This document shows positions 40,386 to 49,201 of a stretch of DNA of 64,000 bases, in pieces. Made by a program: the position numbers and the translations under genes. Each line of letters opens with the position of its first letter. Within the stretch, counting starts at the first letter, position 1. The DNA comes from Microbacterium hydrocarbonoxydans (GTDB taxonomy: Bacteria > Actinomycetota > Actinomycetes > Actinomycetales > Microbacteriaceae): assembly GCF_904831005.1 (NCBI RefSeq), contig NZ_LR882982.1:2418001-2482000 (forward strand), in the 5' to 3' direction. The notes beneath the pieces are model-generated. The model ran no database searches, had not been told where the DNA came from, and saw nothing but the letters and a program-made list of their open reading frames with translations.

Positions 40386-42893
40386 ATGCCCCTGACTGCT
40401 CTCGAGCTGCATCAGCGCGGCGTCGACGCAGCCAACTCCCGACGGTTCGCACAGGCTCGACGCGCGCTGACCGCGGCATCGGCTCGCACCGACGACTCCG
40501 ATCTGCGCGCGCGCATCGACGGGACCCTGGCTTACGTGCTCGCCCAGACCGGCCGACCGAGCGAGGCCGAGCGGCTGTCGCGCGAAGCACTGTCGCGCCC
40601 TGGCCTCAGCGACGAGACGATCGCGCTCGCGAACGGCCAGCTGGGCACACTGCTGCTGCACGGCGGCCGCCTGGATGAGGCCCATCTCTTTCTCACCAGG
40701 GCGATCGACGGCCTCGCCGAGGGATCGATCGAGAGCGCCAACTGTCTGATGAGCCGCTCGGTCGTCAGCATGCAGCGGCACCGTCTCGACGAGTGCTCGG
40801 CCGATCTGCAACGAGCCATCGCGGCATACGAGGCGCACGGAGCCGAGGAACCGCTCGCCGAGGCCCGCCACAACCTCGGCTACGTCGCGCTGCTCGGCGG
40901 TGATCTCGTCACGGCGCTCGCGCTGATGACCCGATCGCGCCCGATCCTCGCCGCGACGAGCGACCTTGCCGCCGCGATCAGCGACCTCGACCGGGCCGAG
41001 GTGCTGCGCGACGCCGGCCTCACCACAGAGGCCGAAGCGCTGCTCGGCGCGGTGGCGGTGCGCTTCGGGGCGCAGCGCATGCGCCAGGCACGAGGCGAGG
41101 CCGAGTTCCACCTGGCGCGCTCGCTGCTGCGGCACGACGCCACGTCGGCCGAGCGGGCGGCCGCGACCGCGTCCCGTCGTTTCGCCGCGTTGGGAAGCGA
41201 GGGCTGGGCCGCCCGCGCCGACGCCGTGCGCCTCGAAGCCCGGCTGCGAACACGACCGCAGACGCCGCCGCCCTCGGCAGACTTCGCGCGCACGATCGAC
41301 GCCCTCACCCGGGGAGGGTTCCGCACCGAGGCCGCGGCCGTCTCTCTCACCGCTCGGCTGGCTGACGGGGGCCGCCTGCCCCGGCTCACCGCCGACGCCC
41401 CGACACCCCTGCGCCTGCGCGCGCACGAGGTGCGAGCACTGCGGGCGGCGGCGAGAGGCAAGGATGCCGAGGCTCGCCGCATCGCCGCCGAGGGGCTCGA
41501 TCTGCTCGCCGCGTGGCAGCAGTCGTTCGGCGCGCTCGACCTGCAGGCGTCCGTCGCGATGCACGGCACCGAGCTGATGTTCACCGGTCTCGGCGCAGCC
41601 GCCCGATCGCGCGACCCCGAAGTGCTGTTCGAGTGGTCCGAGCGGGCCAGGCATCTGAGCCAGCACGTCGCCCCGGTGCGCCCGCCGCATGACGCCGATC
41701 TGTCGGCCGACCTGGCGGAACTCCGGATGCTGCGCGCCGACCTCGCGGGATCCGACTGGACGACCGACGCCCGCGTGCGCGAACTGCGCGACCGGGTGCG
41801 CGACCGGCAGTGGTCGTCGACCGGCGTCGGCGGAAGTCACGAACGACTGGGGCTCGCCGAGACCCGGGCCCGGCTCGACGACGACACCGCGATCCTGGCC
41901 TACGTCTACACGCGCGAGGCTCTGCTGTGCGTGGTCGTATCGGCATCGGGCGCGTCGATCGTCGAGTTGTCGCTGCCGCGCATCGAGGCCGCGCTCGACG
42001 GACTCCGCGCCGACCTCGATGTGGCCGCCCTCACGCACGGCGGAGCCATGGCCCACGTCGTACTGCGCTCGCTCGACGAGAGACTGCGGCGGCTCGACGA
42101 TGCCCTTTTCGCCCCCGCGCGCGCAGCGGCAGGCGGCGCTGCGCGACTCGCGCTCACGGTTCCCGGCATCCTGGGCGGCATCCCCTGGGCGATGCTGCCC
42201 GGGATGCGCGGCACGCCGTTCACGATCGCGACCTCGGTCTCGCGACTGCTCGGCGACGCGAGTCGCACCACAGCACCGCGCGCGACAGCACGGCACGAGT
42301 CACCAGCGCGCGAGACAGCAGCACATGAGTCAGCACGACACGAGTCGTCGACGAGGTCGCCGACGGCAGGGTTCGCGACCGGCCCTCGTGTCGCACGAGC
42401 CGAGGAGGAGGTGCGCCGAGCCGCCTCGTCGTGGGCCGACGCGCTCATCCTGACCGGCGACGACGCGCGGGTCAGCGCCGTCACCGAGCTCGCAGAGCAG
42501 GTCGACGTGCTGCACATCGCCGCGCACGGCCGTCACGCAGTCGACAACCCGCTGTTCTCGGGGTTCGAACTCGTCGACGGCACCCTGTTCGGGTACGACG
42601 TCGATCTGATCTCGCGCGCCCCCGACACCGTGGTGCTCTCGGCCTGCGAGCTCGGCCGCTCGTCGGTGCGCTGGGGCGAGGAGGCGCTCGGTATGACCAG
42701 GGTCTGGCTGCATGCCGGCACCGGCTGCGTGATCGCGGCGCCCGTGGTCGTGGCAGACGACGTCGCGTGCGAGCTGCTCGGGGCCGTGCACGCCGAGCTC
42801 GCAGCGGGCGCACGACCAGCCGTAGCGCTGGCCGCGGCATCCGAATCCACCGGGCTCAGCGCGCCGTTCCAGTGCCACGGAAGCGGACTCTGA
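40386..42893 (+). CDS. TPR-CHAT caspase-like protease, CHAT island
   Basis: The 835-aa protein has TPR-like helical repeats in the first ~350 residues (for example GTLAYVLAQTGRPSEAERLSREAL and LGYVALLGGDLVTAL), a helical middle, and a C-terminal CHAT domain (about 560-835). The caspase-fold dyad is His714 (LHIAAHGRHA) and Cys754 (VVLSACELGRS), with GGIPWAMLP upstream. Inside the CHAT domain is an inserted Ala/Arg/His/Glu/Ser-rich stretch with ARHES-like repeats (about 632-665). TPR-CHAT proteins such as Csx29 are proteases switched on by a partner. CATTCT lies 6 nt before the ATG, so it may have its own leaderless promoter. Confidence 0.92.
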   Translation: MPLTALELHQRGVDAANSRRFAQARRALTAASARTDDSDLRARIDGTLAYVLAQTGRPSEAERLSREALSRPGLSDETIALANGQLGTLLLHGGRLDEAHLFLTRAIDGLAEGSIESANCLMSRSVVSMQRHRLDECSADLQRAIAAYEAHGAEEPLAEARHNLGYVALLGGDLVTALALMTRSRPILAATSDLAAAISDLDRAEVLRDAGLTTEAEALLGAVAVRFGAQRMRQARGEAEFHLARSLLRHDATSAERAAATASRRFAALGSEGWAARADAVRLEARLRTRPQTPPPSADFARTIDALTRGGFRTEAAAVSLTARLADGGRLPRLTADAPTPLRLRAHEVRALRAAARGKDAEARRIAAEGLDLLAAWQQSFGALDLQASVAMHGTELMFTGLGAAARSRDPEVLFEWSERARHLSQHVAPVRPPHDADLSADLAELRMLRADLAGSDWTTDARVRELRDRVRDRQWSSTGVGGSHERLGLAETRARLDDDTAILAYVYTREALLCVVVSASGASIVELSLPRIEAALDGLRADLDVAALTHGGAMAHVVLRSLDERLRRLDDALFAPARAAAGGAARLALTVPGILGGIPWAMLPGMRGTPFTIATSVSRLLGDASRTTAPRATARHESPARETAAHESARHESSTRSPTAGFATGPRVARAEEEVRRAASSWADALILTGDDARVSAVTELAEQVDVLHIAAHGRHAVDNPLFSGFELVDGTLFGYDVDLISRAPDTVVLSACELGRSSVRWGEEALGMTRVWLHAGTGCVIAAPVVVADDVACELLGAVHAELAAGARPAVALAAASESTGLSAPFQCHGSGL

Positions 42894-42918
42894 AACTTTT
42901 CTCCAGTCGATGTATCAG
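42892..42918 (+). promoter_or_regulatory. Second copy of the putative ECF promoter, after the CHAT stop
   Basis: GAAACTTTT at 42892 and AGTCGATGTATCAG ending at 42918 mirror the site upstream of the sigma gene at identical spacing. CGATGT (42908-42913) and ACATCG (42920-42925) form an inverted repeat over the -10 block. It points into a region with no evident protein-coding gene. Confidence 0.45.
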
Positions 42919-42925
42919 AACATCG

Positions 42926-43089
42926 GCAGCCCTCTCCTTATCTCCAGAAGGTGCCAGCGGAGGGCTTCGGAAACGAAGCGCGAGGGAGGCGCAGTCGGAT
43001 TGGGGAACCCTCGTGCACTGGGGAGTGTGAGGGGAACGACAGGACACCATCTACTCCGGGGGTGCCGCGAGAAGGGTCGCGGCACCCCC
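42926..43089 (+). ncRNA. Candidate small RNA downstream of the CHAT island
   Basis: About 165 nt between the promoter-like site at 42892 and the hairpin at 43058-43089 have no credible ORF. If the site is active, a transcript of about this length would end at the hairpin. There is no match to a known RNA family, and the region might instead be an untranslated tail. Confidence 0.25.
43058..43089. terminator. Bidirectional terminator hairpin
   Basis: Perfect 13-bp arms GGGGGTGCCGCGA (43058-43070) and its complement (43077-43089) with a 6-nt loop lie between the CHAT island and the convergent DeoR gene. There is no U-run on either strand. Confidence 0.75.
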
Positions 43090-43116
43090 ACCAGGAGTCC
43101 GCAGCGGGAGACCGGC

Positions 43117-43893
43117 TCAGGGGGTCAGGACCTCGTAGCCCGCTGCACGGAAATCGGCCAGAGATGCCGCGTCCGCGCCGTCGTCGGTGAGGAGAACGGG
43201 GAACAGCTCCACACCGCCGACGGCGGCGAACGCGACCGTGCCGAGCTTGCTGCTGTCGGTGACGACCACGGCTCGACGGGCACGCTCGGCCATCATCCGA
43301 TTGACGGCCGCCTCGCGCTCGTCCTGCGTGGTGGCGCCGGCTTCGGCATGCATGCCGTTGACGCCGATGAAGGCCATGTCGAGTCGCACTCCGCGCAGCA
43401 GCTGCTCGACGAACGGGCCCACGAGCTCGTAGCTGCGCGAGTGGATCACGCCACCCGTGACGACGACCTTGATGTCGGGTCGCGTCGCGAGCTGCGCCGC
43501 GATGTTCACGGCGTTCGTCACCACCGTGATGCCGGGCCCCGCCGAGAGGTCGTCCCTCGCGGCGAGCGCCGCGGCGATCGCCGTGGTCGTGGTGCCGCCC
43601 GAGAGCCCGACGACCATGCCCGGTGCGACGAGGGCGGCGGCGGCCTGGGCGATGCTCTCCTTCTGCTGCGTGCGCTGGTGGCTGCGGTAGCGGATCGGAA
43701 GCTCGTAGGCGACGTCGTGCGCCACCGCGCCGCCGTGGGTGCGGGTGAGCAGACGCTGCTCCGCGAGCGAGTCGAGATCACGGCGCGTCGTGGCGGCCGA
43801 GGCGCCGAAGCGCTCGACGAGTTCGTCGACGTTCACCTCGCCGTCCGCGGCCAGCAGGTCGAGGATCGCGTTCAGACGGGCGGCACGCTTCAT
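43117..43893 (-). CDS. DeoR-family repressor of the amino-sugar locus
   Basis: The 258-aa protein has the DeoR helix-turn-helix (RLNAILDLLAADGEVNVDELVERFGAS, read in parts) and a sugar-phosphate-binding domain with LSGGTTTTAIA and GVNGMHAEAGATT. DeoR repressors of this kind (AgaR, LacR) release DNA when a phosphorylated sugar binds. The ATG at 43893 follows AGGATGG and lies 28 nt after the aldolase stop, making it the last gene of the leftward catabolic operon. It probably acts at the AT-rich divergent region near 47.7 kb. Confidence 0.9.
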   Translation of the reverse strand: MKRAARLNAILDLLAADGEVNVDELVERFGASAATTRRDLDSLAEQRLLTRTHGGAVAHDVAYELPIRYRSHQRTQQKESIAQAAAALVAPGMVVGLSGGTTTTAIAAALAARDDLSAGPGITVVTNAVNIAAQLATRPDIKVVVTGGVIHSRSYELVGPFVEQLLRGVRLDMAFIGVNGMHAEAGATTQDEREAAVNRMMAERARRAVVVTDSSKLGTVAFAAVGGVELFPVLLTDDGADAASLADFRAAGYEVLTP

Positions 43894-43921
43894 GTCACCA
43901 TCCTGCCCGGGTTCGGGGCGG

Positions 43922-44785
43922 TCACCGCGCCGCCTCGACGTCACGGCCGGGATCGAGGGCGAACAGCCGCAGCATCCGCGCCGCTTCCGCCGCGAGCGCC
44001 TCGCGCGCCGGCGTGAGGTACTTCCTCGAGTCGACGAGCTTCTCGTCGGCCTGCAGGGTCGAGCGGATCGCCCGTGTGAAGAAGCCGTTCAGGTGCGTCG
44101 AGACGTTGATCTTCGTCATCCCCGCGCGCACGGCGGCGGCGATCGTGGCATCCGCCACACCCGACGATCCATGCAGCACCAGGGGCACGGGCAGCGCCGC
44201 GCGGAGTCGTGAGATCAGTTCGAGATCGAGGGATGCCGTGCGATCGGTCATCGCGTGCGACGACCCCACGGCCACGGCGAGCGCGTCGACGCCGGTCGCG
44301 TGCACGAACGCCCGCGCCTCGTCGGGGTCGGTACGCACTCCCGGCGCATGAGCGCCGTCCTTCCCGCCGACTTCTCCCAGCTCACCCTCGATGTAGACCC
44401 CGGCCGCGTGCGCGCGTGCGGCGACGGCCGCGGTGATCGCGACGTTCTCGTCGTAGGGCAGGGCCCCTCCGTCGAACATGACAGACCCGAAGCCCAGGGC
44501 GATGGCCTCATCGACGAGCTCGGGCCGTTCGGCATGATCGAGGTGCACCGCCACCGGGGTCTGCGCCTGCCGCGCCACCGCGAGGGTCGCCACCGCGATC
44601 GGCTCGAGCCCGCCGTGGTAGTCGGCGCAGTTCTGCGAGATCTGCAGGATGACGGGCAGACCTGCCCTGGTCGATGCCTGCACGAGCGCCTCGGCGGTCT
44701 CGAGGTGGATCACGTTGAATGCGCCGATGCCGGTGCCGCGCGCTGCGGCATCCGACACGAGTCGGCGGGCGGAGACCAGGGTCAC
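43922..44785 (-). CDS. Class II aldolase, tagatose/fructose-bisphosphate type
   Basis: The 287-aa zinc aldolase has the HLDHA motif with catalytic Asp83 and zinc ligands His81/His84, the glycine-rich GSVMFDGGALPYDEN, and LVLHGSSG. It belongs to the GatY/KbaY/AgaY-FbaA group, which splits tagatose- or fructose-1,6-bisphosphate into glyceraldehyde 3-phosphate and dihydroxyacetone phosphate. The GTG start overlaps the kinase stop (GTGA). The neighbouring AgaS-like and PfkB genes favour tagatose bisphosphate. Confidence 0.9.
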   Translation of the reverse strand: MTLVSARRLVSDAAARGTGIGAFNVIHLETAEALVQASTRAGLPVILQISQNCADYHGGLEPIAVATLAVARQAQTPVAVHLDHAERPELVDEAIALGFGSVMFDGGALPYDENVAITAAVAARAHAAGVYIEGELGEVGGKDGAHAPGVRTDPDEARAFVHATGVDALAVAVGSSHAMTDRTASLDLELISRLRAALPVPLVLHGSSGVADATIAAAVRAGMTKINVSTHLNGFFTRAIRSTLQADEKLVDSRKYLTPAREALAAEAARMLRLFALDPGRDVEAAR

Positions 44786-45723
44786 GGACGTTCCTCTCGA
44801 GGGGTCGGGTCGTAGGGGGTCACGACCAGTCGCGATTCGAGCGCGGGCCAGGCGTCCGAGATCTCGCCGGCGAGCGGCATGAGCACGGCGGCGGCCGACC
44901 AGGCTGTGGCCCGTCGCAGAATCGCCCTGGGTTCGCGGATGCCGTCGGCGATGAGCACCGCGCACGCGGCCACGGCGGCGTCGCCCGCCCCGGTCGGGTT
45001 GCCGGCGAGGGGCGCGTCGAGGCGCGCGTGCAGCACGTCGGATGCCGTGACGGCGAGCATGCCCTCGACTCCGAGCGACAGCAGCACGAGGTCGGCCCCG
45101 CGCTCGATCAGCGAGCGCGCGCCGTCGACCGAGTCGGTGATGCCTGTCGCCTCGATGAGCTCGGCGGCGTTGGGCTTGAGCACGGATGCTCCGGCGTCCG
45201 CCGCATGCAGCAGCGCCGGTCCCGAGGTGTCGACGATCACGGGCACACCGGCATCCCGCGCTGTGCCGATCAGCAGGGGCAGCAGGGTCTCGGGCGCTCC
45301 GGGCGGAAGGCTGCCTGAGATCACGAGCACCCGCGCGCCGGGGAGCGCGTCGACCACTTCACCCAGCATGTCGGCCCATTCGGGATCGGCCGGATTGACG
45401 CCCCGCTCGTTCACGACCGTCGAGTCCCCGAGCGTCTCGTCGACGATCGCGATGCTCTGACGCGTGGCACCGGCCACCGGTACGAGGCGGTGCGGCACGC
45501 CGCTGGCTCCGAGCTCGGCGGCGAACTCGACGCCGCTGCGCCCTCCAGCGGTCGACACCGCGAGCACCGAGGCTCCCTGGGCGTGCGCGACCCTGGCGAC
45601 GTTGATGCCCTTGCCGCCGGCCCGCACCGCCCCGGCATCCGCTCTGTGAGTCTCGCCCAGAGCGAGTCGGTCGACGTGCCAGGTGAGGTCGAGTGCGGGG
45701 TTCGGGGTGACGGTGAGGATCAT
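44782..45723 (-). CDS. PfkB-family sugar kinase (tagatose-6-phosphate or fructose-1-phosphate kinase type)
   Basis: The 313-aa kinase starts MILTVTPNPALD and has RAGGKGINVARV and the C-terminal GNPTGAGDA, whose Asp is the catalytic base. This N-terminus is typical of FruK/LacC kinases, which phosphorylate fructose 1-phosphate or tagatose 6-phosphate at position 6 or 1. Placed between a SIS isomerase/deaminase and an aldolase, tagatose 6-phosphate is the better guess. It overlaps both neighbours by 4 bp. Confidence 0.9.
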   Translation of the reverse strand: MILTVTPNPALDLTWHVDRLALGETHRADAGAVRAGGKGINVARVAHAQGASVLAVSTAGGRSGVEFAAELGASGVPHRLVPVAGATRQSIAIVDETLGDSTVVNERGVNPADPEWADMLGEVVDALPGARVLVISGSLPPGAPETLLPLLIGTARDAGVPVIVDTSGPALLHAADAGASVLKPNAAELIEATGITDSVDGARSLIERGADLVLLSLGVEGMLAVTASDVLHARLDAPLAGNPTGAGDAAVAACAVLIADGIREPRAILRRATAWSAAAVLMPLAGEISDAWPALESRLVVTPYDPTPREERP

Positions 45724-46712
45724 GCCAGCTCCCTCGCGCGCAGTGCCGCACCCAGGATCCCCGCGTTGCCCGACAGCTCTGCCGGTACGAGGGCGGGGAT
45801 GCGGTGAAAACTCAGCCGTGCGGCGAGTCGGGTGCGCAGTTCGTCGAACAACGCACCCCCGGCGCGCGAGAGTCCGCCGCCGATGACGATCGCCTCGGGC
45901 GCGACGACGGCCGTCAGCTGCGCGAGCGAGAGGGTGAGTGCGTCGAGCGCAGAGTTCCAGATCTCGGCCGCGATGCGATCGCCTGCCGCGGCGCGGGCGA
46001 TCACGTCTCGGGCTCCGTCGGGGGCGATGCCCGTCGCTTCGCGGTACCGGCGGGCGATGGCTCCGGCCGACGCGACCACCTCGAGGCATCCGCGCGCACC
46101 GCAGGCGCAGATCGGCCCGTCGGCGATCGGAGAGTGGCCGATCTCGCCCGCATAGCCGCCGGCCGTGTACGGCTCTCCGCCCACCAGCAGGGCACCCGCG
46201 ATGCCGGTGCCGATCACGAGCACGACCGAGTTCGAGTAGGCGCGGGCTCCGCCGAGGCGGTGTTCGGCCCAGCTCGCGGCCCGTACGTCGTGGTCGAACG
46301 CGACCGGCAGACCCAGCCTCGTCGACGCGAGATCGCGAAGAGGCGAATCGCGCCAGCCGAGGTTGCTCGCGAAGATTCCGAGCCCCGCCTCGGCATCGAC
46401 GATGCCGGGCACCACGAGTCCTGCTGCGTGCGGCACGACGTCGGGGTGATCGGCCCGCAGCTCGGCGGCGAGCATCCCCAGGCGTTCGATCAGCACTCCG
46501 GTGCGATCGCCGTCGGCCACCGGAGTCGGCGTGCGGCGCAGGCCCAGCGCTGTGCCTTCGACGTCGAACAGCGCCGACTTGATATCGGTCCCGCCCACGT
46601 CGAAGGCCAGCACGGGCGCGCCGTGACCCAGTGAGCGCGCGGCGGTGAGCCTCTCACCGGAGGTGTCGCTCACGACATCGGCGATGCTAGCGGCATCCTC
46701 AGCGCTGGTCAT
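45720..46712 (-). CDS. ROK-family sugar kinase
   Basis: The 330-aa protein has the ATP-binding motif AFDVGGTDIKSALFD, a GTGIAGALLV phosphate loop, and the ROK zinc motif GHSPIADGPICACGARGCLE. There is no DNA-binding domain, so it is a kinase, not a repressor. It probably phosphorylates the imported hexosamine at position 6. Its stop overlaps the PfkB ATG, and it starts 24 nt after the SIS-gene stop. Confidence 0.9.
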   Translation of the reverse strand: MTSAEDAASIADVVSDTSGERLTAARSLGHGAPVLAFDVGGTDIKSALFDVEGTALGLRRTPTPVADGDRTGVLIERLGMLAAELRADHPDVVPHAAGLVVPGIVDAEAGLGIFASNLGWRDSPLRDLASTRLGLPVAFDHDVRAASWAEHRLGGARAYSNSVVLVIGTGIAGALLVGGEPYTAGGYAGEIGHSPIADGPICACGARGCLEVVASAGAIARRYREATGIAPDGARDVIARAAAGDRIAAEIWNSALDALTLSLAQLTAVVAPEAIVIGGGLSRAGGALFDELRTRLAARLSFHRIPALVPAELSGNAGILGAALRARELA

Positions 46713-46736
46713 CGATCACTCCGCCGAACGACCGGC

Positions 46737-47633
46737 TCATGCATCCAGGATGACGGAGCGGGTGAGGTTGCGAGGCTGGTCCGGGTCGAGTCCCCGGGCA
46801 ACCGCCCGGTCGAGCGCCACGCGGTGCAGGCGCACGAGATCGGCGAGGGGATCGATCGGATGCTGCACGAACCGCGCCCCGGTCGCCTCGACCTGAGCGG
46901 CCAGCCCCTCGGGTGCCTCGCCGAACTGCCAGGTCACGCGACCGGGTGCCGCGATCGCGATCGGCCCGTGGCGGTACTCCATCGACGGGTACGACTCGGT
47001 CCACGACTGCGACGACTCGCGCATCTTGAGCGCGGCCTCGTGCGCGAGTCCGACGGTCCACCCGCGTCCGAGGAACGAATACTGCTCGGCGTCACGCAGC
47101 TCATCGTCGTAGTCGGCCGCGAGCACGGCGGCGGCATCGTCGATCGCACCGCTGAGGTCTTCGCCGAGCGAGGCACGGAAGAGCGCCAGCGCCGTGGTCG
47201 CGAATCGCGTCTGCACGACCGACTTCTCATCGGCGAAAGGCAGCAGCACAGCGTCGTCGACGAGCGAGACGAGTGGCGAGGACTCGTCTCCGATCACGCC
47301 GATCGTGGGCACCGTGCCCCTGATGCGGTCGACCAGCTCGAGCACCTCGGTCGTGGTGCCCGAACGCGTCAGCGCCACGACGGCGTCGTAGCCGCGGTCG
47401 ACGAACGACTCGGATGCGGCGAACGCATCGGTCTCGCCCTGACCCGCGGTCTCGCGCAGGAACGCGTACGACTGGGCCATGAACCACGACGTGCCGCAGC
47501 CGACGACCGCGATGCGGGCTCCGGATGCCGGCAGCAGCGCCTGCGCATCGCGGAGATCGGCTGCGCGGGCCCACGTCTCGGGCTGTGAATTCAGTTCTTC
47601 GCGCATGTGTGCGCCGGGCAGAAGTGCGGTCAT
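46737..47633 (-). CDS. SIS-domain sugar isomerase/deaminase (AgaS-like)
   Basis: The 298-aa protein has two SIS domains, with GCGTSWFMAQSYAFL and ALTRSGTTTEV in the first and SMEYRHGPIAIA in the second, and an N-terminal MREELNSQPETW. It matches the AgaS/GlmS-isomerase group. AgaS deaminates and isomerises galactosamine 6-phosphate to tagatose 6-phosphate. It is the first gene of the five-gene leftward operon. No N-acetyl-sugar deacetylase is present, so either free galactosamine is used or the deacetylase lies elsewhere. Confidence 0.88.
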   Translation of the reverse strand: MTALLPGAHMREELNSQPETWARAADLRDAQALLPASGARIAVVGCGTSWFMAQSYAFLRETAGQGETDAFAASESFVDRGYDAVVALTRSGTTTEVLELVDRIRGTVPTIGVIGDESSPLVSLVDDAVLLPFADEKSVVQTRFATTALALFRASLGEDLSGAIDDAAAVLAADYDDELRDAEQYSFLGRGWTVGLAHEAALKMRESSQSWTESYPSMEYRHGPIAIAAPGRVTWQFGEAPEGLAAQVEATGARFVQHPIDPLADLVRLHRVALDRAVARGLDPDQPRNLTRSVILDA

Positions 47634-47923
47634 TTCGGGCCCTCCGGACCAGATGTTGCAAGTTTGTGATTGTTTTGACGACTATTCGATCATAGTATTT
47701 CGACTCAAGGGAATCCCGCAAGGAAACTCCTTGATTTGTTCATTCTCCTGACAAATAATCAGACAACAGCTTCACCGCCCCTCCACCGGATTGGTCCGCA
47801 GAGGGTTCCTCGAGCCGAACCGGCTCGACCGACCGCATCTCCCCCGAGAAGCGGTCACACGCACTGTCGCGTGAGATGTGCTTGCGACTGTGCACCACCA
47901 CCACAGTGAGGAATGCAATACAC
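47634..47923. promoter_or_regulatory. AT-rich divergent control region of the amino-sugar locus
   Basis: The 290 bp between the SIS gene and the sugar-binding-protein gene is the most AT-rich stretch nearby (47655-47760). The partial direct repeat TTTGT..ATT....TGAC occurs near 47663 and 47735, as expected for a DeoR-type operator pair serving both directions. Exact promoters could not be fixed. Confidence 0.5.
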
Positions 47924-49171
47924 ATGAAGAAGTCACTGCGATTCGGCGCCGTCGCCCTGGCGGCCACCGCCACGCTCACGCTCGCTTCGTGCGGGTTCGG
48001 CGGATCGACCGACGGCGGCGGAGGCGACGCCGACGGAGCATCCACGCTCGACCTCCTGGTGCCCAGCTACTCGGACGCCACCAAAGGACTGTGGGAAGAC
48101 GTGATCGCCGGGTTCGAGAAGGAGAACCCCGACATCACGGTCAACCTCGAGGTGCAGTCGTGGGACAACCTCGAGAAGGTCGTCTCCACCAAGATCCAGG
48201 CCGGCGAGGCCCCCGACATCTACAACGGCGGTCCCTTCGCCGGTTTCGTCGGCGACGAGCTGCTCTACCCGGTGGAGGACGTGGTCTCGGAGGAGACCTA
48301 CTCGGACTTCCAGGACGCGTTCCTCGCCAACGCCGAGGTCGACGGCACGGCCTACGCTCTGCCGCTCATCGCGTCGGCTCGCGCACTGTTCGTCAACAAC
48401 GCACTGCTCGAGCAGGCCGGCGTCGAGGCGCCCACCACCTGGGATGAGCTGCTGGATGCCGCGACCAAGGTGTCGGCACTCGGCGGCGGCGTCGCGGGCT
48501 ACGGCATGCCGCTCGGTTCCGAAGAGGCTCAGGCCGAGGCGGCCGTGTGGCTGTGGGGCGGCGGCGGCTCGTTCGGCGATGCATCCGAGATCACGATCGA
48601 CACCCCCGAGAACCTCGCGGGTGCCGAGCAGATCAAGAAGATGATCGACGCGGGCGCCACGCAGGCAGATCCCGGCTCGACCCAGCGCTCGCCCCTGATG
48701 GACATCTTCATCCAGGGCAAGATCGGCATGCAGGTCGGCCTGCCGCCGACGGTCGGCCAGATCGAAGAGGGCAACCCCGAGCTCGACTACTCGATCGTCC
48801 CGATCCCGACGAAGGACGGCGAGCCGTTCACCCTCGGCGTGATGGACCAGCTGATGGCCTTCCAGAACGACGGCGACAAGCAAGAGGCGATCACCGCCTT
48901 CTTCGACTACTACTACTCGGCCGACGTGTACGTGCCGTGGGTGCAGGCCGAGGGCTTCCTGCCCGTCACGAAGTCGGGTGCCGAGCAGCTCTCGGGCGAG
49001 GAGGCGCTCGCGCCCTTCCTCGAGGTGCTCCCCGATGCGCAGTTCTACCCGTCGACGAACGAGAAGTGGTCTGCCACCGACGGAGCCTTCAAGTCGCTGT
49101 TCGGTCAGCTGCAGTCGAAGCCTGCCCAGGACGTCCTGTCCGAGATCCAGGCACAGGTCGACGCGGGCTGA
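47924..49171 (+). CDS. ABC sugar transporter substrate-binding lipoprotein
   Basis: The 415-aa lipoprotein has a lipobox ending LTLASC (Cys23), a Gly/Asp linker, and a family-1 solute-binding fold with several Trp residues typical of oligosaccharide and sugar binders. The start at 47924 excludes an upstream in-frame start that would delay the signal peptide. It opens the rightward transporter operon, divergent from the amino-sugar enzymes, so the substrate is probably galactosamine, its N-acetyl form, or an oligomer of these. Confidence 0.9.
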   Translation: MKKSLRFGAVALAATATLTLASCGFGGSTDGGGGDADGASTLDLLVPSYSDATKGLWEDVIAGFEKENPDITVNLEVQSWDNLEKVVSTKIQAGEAPDIYNGGPFAGFVGDELLYPVEDVVSEETYSDFQDAFLANAEVDGTAYALPLIASARALFVNNALLEQAGVEAPTTWDELLDAATKVSALGGGVAGYGMPLGSEEAQAEAAVWLWGGGGSFGDASEITIDTPENLAGAEQIKKMIDAGATQADPGSTQRSPLMDIFIQGKIGMQVGLPPTVGQIEEGNPELDYSIVPIPTKDGEPFTLGVMDQLMAFQNDGDKQEAITAFFDYYYSADVYVPWVQAEGFLPVTKSGAEQLSGEEALAPFLEVLPDAQFYPSTNEKWSATDGAFKSLFGQLQSKPAQDVLSEIQAQVDAG

Positions 49172-49201
49172 GTCCCGCAGACGGAGAGGTTCGGGTATCC
49201 C

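Noticed and set aside
37332..42893. A true type III-E CRISPR/Craspase locus
   Set aside because: Only the TPR-CHAT and sigma-factor logic is shared. There is no gRAMP/Cas7-11, no Csx30 or Csx31 that I recognise, and no repeat-spacer array.
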